Assembly: GCA_021234155.1 (NCBI GenBank)
Contig: JAJEKV010000006.1
Coordinates: 7,038,435 to 7,102,434, forward strand
Length of the DNA stretch: 64,000 bases
Origin: Isoetes taiwanensis
Lineage: Eukaryota > Streptophyta > Lycopodiopsida > Isoetales > Isoetaceae
Direction: 5' to 3'
Shown: positions 54,680 through 64,000 of the stretch, piece by piece
Position numbering within the stretch: the stretch's first letter is position 1
How the letters are laid out: each line of letters starts with the position of its first letter
Translations under genes and position numbers: made by a program
Notes under the pieces: model-generated
Database searches by the model: none
What the model saw: the letters and a program-made list of their open reading frames with translations, nothing else
Told to the model about the DNA's origin: nothing

Positions 54680-56770
54680 TGCTTAATAAAATAATCATGT
54701 TCGTACATCATGTTTCAAACTCAAAACGAATAATCCATTTCGTCACATTTGCTTGTACTAAATGCCATAGACCTTTTGGTATTAGTGAACAACAGAAGCC
54801 GTTCAATTCAGTCCTTTATATTGAAGCTGAGCAATAATCACAGGAGCTCTTTCTTACTGGTATCTATTAAAGTTACTATGGTTTAAAACTTACATTTGTT
54901 ATATAGAAAGAGGACAATTTCTAAAGAATCTTACAATGCAATTTGAAACATGCCACCTCTAAAAAAGAGAGATAATGGTATTACTAATGGAATGTCTATG
55001 ATGAATAACATATTAAGCTGTTCATGGCATTCTTAAAATGATAATATATAGAGCGTGACCAAGATCTGGGCACACGTCCAAATAAAAAATACTCCATTCC
55101 AAGACAAAAAATAAAAGATTTTGATGCATAGGGTAACAAGTAAAGAGGCTTACGTAAAACCAGTTAGAAAACATTCTGCCTTTTTTTCCAATAGCAACAT
55201 GCCATGTGGCAAGTTTCAAACCCAGGAATGTTAACGAAATTTTCTCGGTTACTGCAACTAACTTCCCCGGTTGTTGCTACAATTGATTTTTCCCATGACT
55301 CACACATTAGCAAATTTAACCAAAATTCTGAAGCTTTACCTAGCCTTGAGCAATTTTACAGCCACAAAATATTTCCTAACTGTCTTCCACGTTACAAGAA
55401 AGACAATCTACATGACTATCTACATGTGTTTCTTGTAACAAAATAAGCATGCCACCATTCTCATTTCAATTGACGTGTAGATACTAAACTTAAAGACAAG
55501 CTTATTCAAAGCCCATATGTTGCTAGTGCAACATGATCGAAATCCTAGTGCAATTTCCAATCAAGAGAATTTGCAATGTTGTTAAGCCTATGATAGTTGA
55601 GTGTCATGAAGTAATGAAGTCCAAAGATAGGGATGGGGTGTGCCAAGTCCAAAGCTATGCCACTAAAGGGCAATCCTCCATGCGTTAGGGCCGGCTCACA
55701 TGCAACCATCGCCAGAGAGGGGGCCTGTTTTGCCCAGTGCAAATTGGCGATGGTGGGCGTAAAACGATGAGCCATTTTACGTGGTGGTGAGGGTCGTGAA
55801 GGTGCATGTGAACCCAGCCTTAGGTGTTGCTAAAGGAATAAATTCCTTGAAGATAGGTAAGGGAAGTGCGAGAGCAATGGTTATTTTGCCAACCTACTTG
55901 AGGATATAATTTCGTGTTTTTTTGGGGTGAAAATAAGTTTACCCGTAATGTTTTTTTGCTGTTTATTTCCTAGCTAAATTATCATTGTTATTCGAACACC
56001 AACATAGTCAACAAAGATAATATGAGGCACCTTATCCTTGGAGGGTCCACGTCTCGAGGTAACAACCAAGTAGGTGCAAAAAGCAACGCGGTTATTTTGT
56101 ATGTATGCATTGGAGGAAAAGTACCCACCACTTTACCAAGGTGGCAGGGGGTAGGTTGCACCTTTTTCCGGCCACGGATTCTGGCAGCGCCGGCGCATTT
56201 AAGCTGTCGGGAAAAATGGCGACGCCGTTCCGTTCCGTCCGGTTCCGTCCCGTGCCGTCAACCGCCTAAAAGAACCTTTTGCACTCATTAATGTGCGTAT
56301 TTGGTGGGGCCTATTTTTAGGCGCCATCATTTGGCCTAAAAAAAACTCATCATATGGGCCTAACATTAGATCCGTAACGTGTGTTTTTTTCTAGATTAGC
56401 ATTTGACCTAGTTTTTGGAGGATGACGCATTTCCCTATTTTATGCCTATTTTGACCCTTCACGAGTATTCCTCATTCATTCGTGTGGTCCCCCACCTTCA
56501 TTTTGTACATTGATTTGTTTTGCGACTTAGGTGCTCCCCTTGTCTCTTCACACTTATTATAGGTTCCTCCTTCCTATTTTTCATATGCAACTATAATAAA
56601 AAGAATAACAATATTGGGCTTCGTTTTCCTCGCCTCCCCAAATTGCCTTGTCCACCCAAGTTCCATAATGGCAAACATTTCGAGCTCCTTATAACACTCA
56701 AATTATGCCCAAAAAACTTCTCTTGATTTCAAGATGTTATTAATCTTATAGTCTTCTTTGACATGAGCCA
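54680..56770. other. Intergenic, nothing recognised
   Basis: No gene is supported. Short ORFs such as 55,204-55,446 show no family. A GTTCCGTCC-type short repeat occurs at 56,225-56,262. Confidence 0.5.
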
Positions 56771-56858
56771 CAAGCAGTAGCGGTAGCAATAGCAGTAGCG
56801 GTAGCAGTAGCAGTAGCGGTAGCAGTAGCGGTAGCAGTAGCAGTAGCGGTAGCAGTAG
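56771..56858. repeat. Hexanucleotide minisatellite
   Basis: Alternating GCAGTA and GCGGTA units (AGCAGTAGCGGTAGCAATAG and variants), about 14 hexamers. Confidence 0.95.
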
Positions 56859-57350
56859 TGACCCTGGCACTCAGATCTCGCCACATCGTCCACTAGCCTC
56901 TATCCAACAGTCTAAATTTCCTCTGCCTTGGAGAAGCTTTCTGTGTGATCCCTTACGGTGGGGCTAGATGTTGGCTCACTGTAACAGACTTGCCAAGCCT
57001 CTTATCCTACATAAGGGCTCACACACGAACCTTATCTCTAACAAAACTGATGATGCCTAGATGGAATGCAAAGCAATGTATACCAAATAGTAGATCATAA
57101 GTATCAAATAAACAAAGTGCTTTTGGAAAACATTTTTTTCAAATATAATATACCTTCATACATTCATTGTTGGCGAGGTGTGTGTTGATGTGGGGATTAC
57201 ACTTCTCTCCACTGTGGTGTGGTCCTGCAAAACTTGGACATTATGCTTGTGTCTTGTAGTTTGCTTTAGTGTGCCCATAGGGTCTTTTTGATGGTTACGG
57301 AATGCTTTGCATGCCTTTGGCAATTTAATTTGTGTCCTTTGTGCTACCTT
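56859..57350. other. Intergenic, nothing recognised
   Basis: No repeat or gene is supported. The right part forms the target of the nested LINE insertions. Confidence 0.5.
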
Positions 57351-57559
57351 ATTGTCTTTGCATTGCAATTGGATTCATTTTTTAGCTAATTTGTTCTTAT
57401 GTGTTTTTTGTGTTGCTCTATTACTCAACAACTCTATTATTGTTAAGATTTTTCCCTCAAAGACTTTTGAGGGTGAGGGTTTTTTAATTCTAGATAGTAA
57501 TTTTTTGTCCCATAGATATTTTGGTCTCTATGGACGATAAAGGTCAATTCTATTCTATT

Positions 57560-60500
57560 TTTTTTTTTTTGAAGGACTTGAGCCTTTATTATCCAGAGAA
57601 AGTTACAGAGTATAATGGGGTCTAATAACTCAGTGGAGAGAATGTCCACCAGAGCAAAACCACCCCACTCAAATACAACATCTAAACAATATGAAGAGCA
57701 AGTAAAAACTCATAAGTAAGTATGAATCTGAAGATAGTGCTCCCAAATACGGCTCTTCACCTCATTAGCAATTGATGAGCACCTGAATGCTTTGACGATT
57801 CGTTGTTGGGCATCAAGAAGGACATGTGCATTTGAACAAGCAAGACCTTTGAATATGAGAAGATTCCTTCTTTTCCAAATGGACCAGATGATCCATGCAG
57901 AAGCCAAATGAAAGGCCCTTTTTGCCAAATTATCCCAACTACTTGGATAAACTGCTAATAACACCTGCTGGCTATTCAAATTGCAATGAAAGAGGCCTTG
58001 AAGCCACAACCAAGCATGTCTGACATGTCTACATAGGAAGAAGCAATGCTCAATTGTCTCGCCCCTCGCGGTGCACATAAGGGACAAAGTGCATAACACC
58101 TCCGGGACGAAATCTGTGCACCAGAATATTAACGCGCAGACAACGATGAGTGACTTGCCACCATAAAACAGATACTTTGGGATGGAGTAGTTTATCCCAT
58201 ACCCACTTCCACACTGCTTTCTGCCGATCCCTGGGAATGACCAAAGGCCACTTGGATGAAGGAGGCAAGACGTCAGCATCAAGCAAGACCTTGTACATGG
58301 AATTCACCAACTTATCTGCTTTGACATGCTCATGAACTACCCACGACCGGGGGTCATCCACTTGTAGCTTTCGGGGAAGAATTGAAGACACCTTCTGCCA
58401 AATAGCTCGATCCCACCTTAAAAGGAGGAACTTAGCTCTAAACTCCTCCCATGTCAGCAACTGCCTTTGATTATTATACCAATCGGATATCATATGAACA
58501 CCTGCTGCTCTCCATCGACGCTGCGTCAATGGGTGGACTGAAGCAACTAGAGGACCACCATCCAATGGAATCCACCAACAACTTGCAGTCATGCTAGTGT
58601 GCGCAAGATGGTGAAAATGAAACAGAGATTGTACAGTCTCCCATGCAACTAGCAATCCTCTAAGAAATGGGGATGCATTAGGGTATGCCGTCAGTGGATA
58701 GAACAGAGCCCAGGGGAAAAGTGGCCTAAGAGACCGAGACCCAAAAGAAATGCACATTTGCAAAGACCGATAAACAAGGCGGGAACCCTGGGACTCATCC
58801 ACATTATTCAAAATTCTCCAAATGAACTTAGAAATCATCACCTTGCTCTGCAAAAGAAAATTAATCATTCCAAGGCCACCAAAATGCTTTGGCAACATGC
58901 ACTTTTTCCAATTGACTTTGACAGCAGCACCCTCCTCTGTTCCCCCCCAGATGAAGTTCCTGACAACACTGACGAGAAGTTGTATCTTTGATTGTGGAGC
59001 CAACATGAACGAAGCCATATACACATGAGTGCCGCTTTTAAAACCGACTTAGCCACAACAATTCGCCCCGCCATGGAAAGCTTCATTTGTGGACCACCAA
59101 AAGGGTGCTTTTCCAAGCCCTTAATCATCGCCTCCCATGCATCTCCCCGATGAGATATGAACACCTGGGGGATACCGAGAAGTTTGGTTGTTTTTACCAT
59201 GGGAAGGATCTTCCATGGAAAGGTAGCTACACATGGTGGAACCGAGAGTCCAAAGCCCATAGTCTTTGTACATACGCCAACCCACAAAAATACCGGATGC
59301 TGGGGAAAAGGAATCCAACAAGGAAATGGCATTCTCGCAAATTTTGCTCATCCGCCCTCGAGAAAAAGGAAAGTGTCATCCGCGATATTGATTAGGATCT
59401 CCTGCGACCCATTGTTCATAGGAAGTCCATGCAAGATTCCCTCCTGTGCGGCAAGAGAGAAGACCTGTGCAAGAACCTCAGCCACAACTGTAAATAACAA
59501 TGGAGCTAAAGGGCAGCCCTGACGGATGCCACGACCCACCTGAAAGAATGCTGAGGGTTCCCCTTGGAAGAGAATAGAAGAGCGAGCAGAATAATGAAGC
59601 CTCATGACATCAGCTGTGAATTGTGCACCAAAACCAAAGCATAAGAGATTTTTCTAAGAAGGCCCAATCCAACACGCCATATGCTTTTGCAAAGTCCAGC
59701 TTCAAATATACAATTTCATGGCCCTGAAGTCGAGCCCAATAAATACCTTCATAGGCAGCAGCTACATTGTTTAATATGCATCGTCGTGGCAGAAATCCTG
59801 ACTGTGTAGAGGATATAGAATCAGCAAGAATATCCCGAAGCTTTTGTGCATAAGCTTTGGCAAAAATCTTGTACACAGAAGATAGTAAGGTGATAGGCCG
59901 GTCAACCAAATTGTTGAAGGTTCCTTACACTTAGGAATAAGAGAAATGCAGCCCGAAGTTGAGAATTTTGTCTAGACGCCTTTGCCTCTTGAAATCCTCA
60001 AACGCGGCCGCACACATCATCGCCAACACAATCCCATAACTCCCCGAAAGAACTCCAAGGAATACCATCAATTCCGGGACACTTTCCTTTCTTCAAAAGG
60101 AAGGTAGCATCCGCTAAATCATTCACCGTAATCTCTCGCTTCTAGAGTAGCTCTTTGTTCCTCGATATAATAGGATGTATCTTTGCCAAGAATGCCTCCT
60201 GAAAAATCTGATTGGAAGGGGGAAGACGACAAAGCAAAAAGGAAGAAAAGTGACCATGCAGAAAGAACTTAAGTTGCTGAGGATTAGAGATGAGAGGCCC
60301 ATCTTGAACTTGGAGAGACACCATCGCAGAAGCTTGTCTCCGAATTTTTGCAGCTCTAAAAAAGAAGCATGTGCAACGATCCCCCTCTTTGAACCATTGC
60401 AGGCCCGCTTTAACTCGAGCGTGATGAACTTGCTCAGCTTCCATCTGTCTAATGCTGGCCAAAATCTGCTTCTCTGCTGGGCATCTGATGGTACAACAGA

Positions 60501-60855
60501 CCTGCAAGCCACTAATTGTTGGTACAGAGCAATCAAAATCCCTCGATTAGCAGCAACTCGCTGACGACCCCAATTCTTAGCAAAGGACTTCACGGCAGCT
60601 AGAGCATCAACAAATCCCAGCCATTCCTTTCCTTCTCACAAATGCAGAGGACCAGGCTTGCTTGCATCCATCTTTAAACTCCTCATCCTTCAAGTATAAA
60701 GTGTTTAACTTGAAATAAGTCTTGGTCCTGCTATGCGCCCCATCCTGAGAACAAGAGAAATATTGCGGATTGTGATCTGAAATAGAGCTGTCAAGCATGT
60801 TTTGGCGAGAGAAATTATGCAAATATGTAGCTGCCAATGCATTATAATAGCCCCT
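57560..60855 (-). mobile_element. LINE-B, plant L1-type, 5'-truncated
   Basis: The poly(A) tail appears as T's at 57,560-57,570. On the minus strand ORF2 reads, 5' to 3': the end of the endonuclease (SDHNPQYF, about 60,770-60,795), FKEGDRCTCFFFRAAKIRRQ (about 60,340-60,400), the reverse transcriptase blocks KLDFAKAYGVLDW (about 59,670-59,710), IRQGCPLAPLLF (about 59,490-59,525) and IADDTFLF (about 59,365-59,390), and the zf-RVT region ETIEHCFFLCRHVRHAW (about 58,015-58,065). The insertion is 3.3 kb and begins inside the endonuclease. Stops and frameshifts divide it. Confidence 0.85.
57710..60837 (-). pseudogene. LINE-B ORF2, partial
   Basis: Domain positions are given in the LINE-B entry. 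Frames change around 60,600, 60,000, 59,610, 59,350 and 58,050. The FAKAYGVLD block replaces the usual FDxVDW-type spacing with Gly, a conservative loss. The last 190 codons are open to the stop at 57,710. The product would be the endonuclease and reverse transcriptase used for target-primed insertion. This copy is inactive. Confidence 0.8.
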
Positions 60856-61020
60856 GTCAATTCTATTCTATTGTCTTTGCATTGCATTTGTGGGCAACTA
60901 TAGACGCTTTAAGAATAGTTTTGGACGAAGAAAGGGCGAAATTTTTTTACGATCTATCTTCATGTTTCGATTAGATATCTTACAAATAAATTATTGCATT
61001 TTATCATGACTTGAGCTCTT

Positions 61021-61285
61021 TTTTTTTTTTTTTTTTTTGAAGAACGACAAACTTTATTGAAACTCCAAGCCAAAAGCAAAATACAAATGCAGAGGCGGGA
61101 ATAAAGTCTCAGAGGATAATCATGATCCACTGAGTAGAACCACCAGCCTATGCATAAGACAGCACACTCAAGTAGGACTCAAATATCAACTGTCGTTTGT
61201 CAGGAGCAAGCGAAAAACAATGGTATGCCTTAGCGATTCTAGCTTGTGCGTCCTGGAGGACAATTGCAGGAGGAAACAGACTAGT
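61021..61285 (-). mobile_element. LINE-B 3' fragment
   Basis: Poly-T at 61,021-61,038, then a minus-strand C-terminus (VLQDAQARIAKAYHCFSLA) that matches the LINE-B C-terminus (VLLDAQQRIVKAFRCSSIA). It abuts a LINE-A fragment on its right. Confidence 0.75.
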
Positions 61286-61299
61286 AAACGGAAACAATC

Positions 61300-62790
61300 T
61301 GTGGTCTAGCCCACTTTAACAGTTCCGCTTGCATGCCATCTAAATCTGCAGCCTTGCCATTTTCGAGACGTTGCAAGCCTTTAGTGATATTATAACCCGT
61401 GGTGCTTCTACTTGTGTTGGCACTTCACTACGAACTCCGTTATGATCATAAAGCTGCATCAGATATTGCTCCCACTAGTCTTGAGTAATATTTCTAGTAG
61501 GTTGCGTACGTCAATGTAACACTCTTCTCCAAAACGTCTTGGGGTGCCGATCAAGGAGATAGAACATATCTTGCTGGTGTTTTGCTATATATTGTGCAGT
61601 CTTGCCCTTGCAATAAGCTTTATATTGTCTGATTGCTTGCAATCTGAGAGTGGGGTCGATTGCCAATCTGAGTTGGCATTTAAACTCCTTGCACTGAGCA
61701 TCAAACCACATATTTTGCGGGAAGCTGCTAAAGACAAAGACCTTCTAACTTGTCTTAAAATATCATTCTATGGCACTGAGAAGGACTGTGATCAACTTGC
61801 TAGTTTCTTGTTATAAAACATGGAAAGCTAGAAATCTTCCCTTAATTCTTGTGCTAGCAGCTCAATGTAAGTCCCTTCCTGGTCGTAATCCAGGCAAAGC
61901 TAAGGCATGTAAAAGTTAGCTTGGCAATGGATCTAAACAGGTTTCCAGTCTAGTTGAAAAATGAGGGGTTGGTGACATGATGGGAGGCACATAATCCACG
62001 ACATTGGATATCCCTCTCCCCATCCCTCCCTGGCCCACCATTGCTCCTGTCGATAAGTGTAGTAGAAGGAGGATGTCCCTTGTGTGAGATCATTGCAAAT
62101 GAGCAAGTCGAAATGTTGCATATCTGAAGTAACTATCTTCCAAATCTCATGACGGATGGCTCCCATCAATAAACATATGTGGCCATACGTCCTCTGTTGT
62201 CTAGAGTCGCAATATACCATTGGCTATCGGGTTCAACTTTGTTAGCTACTAAGTGTTTATGTGGGCAGTAAAATCTTCAACAAGCCCCACATATCCCAGC
62301 TGTATGTGTTGTTGAATGTCATCATATAGATTAATATATAGGTCCAGCCCAACGGTTTTTTCACACTGGCCCTGCACCCTTATCCGCATGTAACAATGGT
62401 GTTTGTATGCCACATGTAAGGATATCGAAGGTGCTAGTGTTGCTTTGTAATAGAAGGTGATTTGACTATGTCCCCACTTCCTTGTGCAATCATTGAACAT
62501 TGAATAGTGCTAGTAGCCTAGCAAATCTAATATTCTCCAGTCAGCATGCTCCCAAATTTCCATTAAAAAATGAAGTCCATATCCTGGCCAATGGGGTCCA
62601 GGTTGTCTCCTTCCTGCAATAGAAAGCCCTTACAATTCCAAAAGACCATATACAAATAGATTGGAAGTAGTAACATGTGCAAAAGCAAGAGCATCGCCCT
62701 TTTGCAGTAGCGACAGGTTTGGGAGTAGCACTCGAGGGGTTTGGAAGAGCAGTGGCAATGGTCTCATGAGGTATTGTGGATGCCACAACA
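61300..62790 (-). mobile_element. LINE-A fragment: endonuclease to early RT
   Basis: On the minus strand the order is: an endonuclease start resembling that of LINE-A (VRAFYCRKETTWTPL, about 62,610), YKATLAPSISLHVAYKHHCY and NLYDDIQQHIQLG (62,290-62,460), DRHPKTFWRRVL (about 61,515), and NGKAADLDGMQAELLKWA (61,300-61,360). It ends there, next to the LINE-B fragment, so the rest of the reverse transcriptase is lost. It is heavily mutated, and conserved blocks are separated by stops. Confidence 0.75.
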
Positions 62791-62924
62791 GTGATAACGA
62801 CATCCCAAGGATTTGCAGATCATCAATGGCAGTAGTAGCACCACAAGGGATAGCATTAGCAGTAGCTAGTGAAGTTAACAGTGGCTAATTCAGTAATCAG
62901 GGTGCCATAATCCATCAGGAGGAA

Positions 62925-62965
62925 GGAAGGAAGAAATTTTTAACGTCTGCGGAACCCAATCGGGT
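62925..62965 (-). mobile_element. LINE-A 3' tail, minimal
   Basis: (GGAA)n then GAAATTTTTAACGTCTGCGG followed by AACCCAATCGGG, the reverse complement of the LINE-A terminus with a few changes. Confidence 0.6.
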
Positions 62966-63370
62966 TAAGGAGGCAAAGTTAAAAGGCATCCCTATTTATG
63001 TAGACTATGACCCCACACTGTTGCAACAAGAGTCATGCCACATGGAGCTCATTCGAATGAGTGTCGCAGCTTTGGCTCAAGGTAAGGAAGGATTTTTTTT
63101 CTTCCTCTTTCCCCAACTGTGGTGAATGATGCGAAAATCAGGACGGTTGCGTCATTTTCACACAATGCCCATTACGTGACTGACGGTCGCAATGATTGCC
63201 TAGAGGGGATGCTTGACGATGCGCACAGCAACATGGAAGCTCATCTTGGAGAGCATTATTGTTTGAATCTTCTCCCTGAGATCTTGATGTGCCTCCTCAG
63301 GGAGCCCTCGATGATACAACACTTTACTTATCGTGCCCCAACCAACTGGGCAAAAGCATCTAGATGTTGA
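62966..63370. other. Unassigned sequence
   Basis: No gene is supported. It may be internal sequence of the LTR element whose 5' LTR starts at 63,789. Confidence 0.4.
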
Positions 63371-63770
63371 GGTTTGGCCCTCTATATATGATAATTATGT
63401 GCTGCCTCCCCAAGATCCTCTGGTCTCCCATAGGCCCCAAACCATATCATTTTCTCCCTCTCCTCAGGATCCTCTCGAGTGGTCTCCCATAGGTCCCAAA
63501 CGATATCAACTCCTCCCTCTTCTTGAAATGCTCGCCCTCGAGCATACGGAACTTACACACTTCTCCCATTAGAGTTTTGACGCTCTATATGCGATACTTA
63601 GATGCCGCCTCCCCAAGATCCTCTCAAGTGGTCTCCCATGGGCCCCAACCATATCAATTCCTAAATGTTAAGGTACTAGCACCTCTAGTGATAACCAATG
63701 CACCAATAGGGCAGATCCTTCATGAGCCCCAACCTCCTTGAGATTTTATCTCATCCACGAGGAATTAAAC
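63371..63770. repeat. Degenerate direct repeats near LTR edge
   Basis: CCAAGATCCTCT...GGTCTCCCATAGGCCCCAAA-type units recur near 63,410, 63,465 and 63,615. A second pair starts AGCACCTCTAGTGATAACCA at 63,676 and 63,798. Confidence 0.7.
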
Positions 63771-63774
63771 CTTG

Positions 63775-64000
63775 GCTCTGATGCCAAATGTTAAGCACTA
63801 GCACCTCTAGTGATAACCAATGCATCAAAAGGGCAGATCCTTCAAGCCCCAACCTCCTCGAGACTTTATCTCATACCCCATAGACCATACCACTTGGATC
63901 ACAACATTATGTCACTTGCATCTTTGCTCTGTCGCTCTTTGAATGCTCTCCCAATATCTTCTATTTGGATGAGTTGGTGCATTAGTGGATCTTGATGAAT
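63775..64000 (-). mobile_element. Edge of another LTR retrotransposon (PBS and LTR start)
   Basis: On the minus strand TGGCATCAGAGC (63,775-63,786) differs from the initiator-Met primer-binding site at one base. It is preceded, two bases away, by an LTR-like end (CTTAACA, 63,789-63,795). The LTR would run from 63,789 beyond the window, and the internal part lies to the left. Confidence 0.45.

Larger units (their letters stand above)
57352..60888. mobile_element. Nested LINE insertions with two TSDs
   Basis: Outer: a LINE-A 3' fragment of about 190 bp (57,368-57,559, plus strand, ending GGTCTCTATGGACGATAAAGG). Its flanks TTGTCTTTGCATTGCA occur at 57,352-57,367 and 60,871-60,886. Inner: LINE-B, inserted in the (ATTCT)n tail, with TSD GTCAATTCTATTCTATT at 57,543-57,559 and 60,856-60,872. 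LINE-B is therefore the younger. Confidence 0.8.

Overview
The window looks like nuclear DNA of a large-genome land plant or other streptophyte. It has chromodomain-bearing Ty3/gypsy elements primed by initiator-Met tRNA, plant L1-type LINEs with a zf-RVT domain, tRNA-derived repeats and almost no intact host genes. The exact lineage cannot be read from the sequence. A non-seed plant is a guess. No rRNA, intact tRNA, CRISPR array or bacterial feature was seen.

Layout. 0-5.7 kb: LINE and SINE debris, tandem repeats, a poly(A) retroposon with a target-site duplication (TSD), and a CA microsatellite. 5.7-10.6 kb: a nearly full-length but decayed LINE ('LINE-A': ORF1, endonuclease, reverse transcriptase, microsatellite tail). 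10.6-15.4 kb: a segmental duplication whose two units differ in the middle. 16.8-17.3 kb: one plausible small host gene. 18.4-19.0 kb: a retroposon. 19.5-26.3 kb: a decayed chromovirus copy with an H3-like gene, an accessory ORF and the start of gag. 26.3-30 kb: a broken transposase-like gene. 30.6-32.4 kb: a second LINE-A. 32.8-46.3 kb: the main chromovirus, on the minus strand. 47-51 kb: unrecognised ORFs. 51.15-54.15 kb: a third, truncated chromovirus copy. 57.4-60.9 kb: a plant L1-type LINE ('LINE-B') nested in a LINE-A tail. 61-64 kb: LINE fragments and the edge of another LTR element.

Main finding. The chromovirus at 32.8-46.3 kb carries two genes upstream of gag-pol. The first (42,488-43,756, minus) encodes an intact 422-residue protein. 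It starts with the first eight residues of the mature histone H3 tail (ARTKQTAR), continues with about 300 charged residues, and ends with an H3-type histone fold. The second is an unrecognised ORF. A divergent, broken copy at 20.5-26.3 kb has the same order (H3-like, accessory, gag), so the cassette looks like an ancestral part of the element family. Both genes of the main copy have a matching TATA box about 100 bp upstream, and the H3-like gene is bracketed by two pairs of 67-bp hairpins. The element also encodes an integrase chromodomain, so one transposon combines a putative reader of H3 marks with an H3 mimic. I know of no described LTR retrotransposon with this content, but I could not search.

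History of the main element. The two LTRs are in opposite orientation. The primer-binding site lies on the outer side of the right LTR, and the 5-bp TSD is inverted next to it. This suggests that a block containing the 5' LTR was inverted after insertion. The gag-pol frame is interrupted by four nonsense codons, all explicable by C-to-T change, while the H3-like ORF is open.
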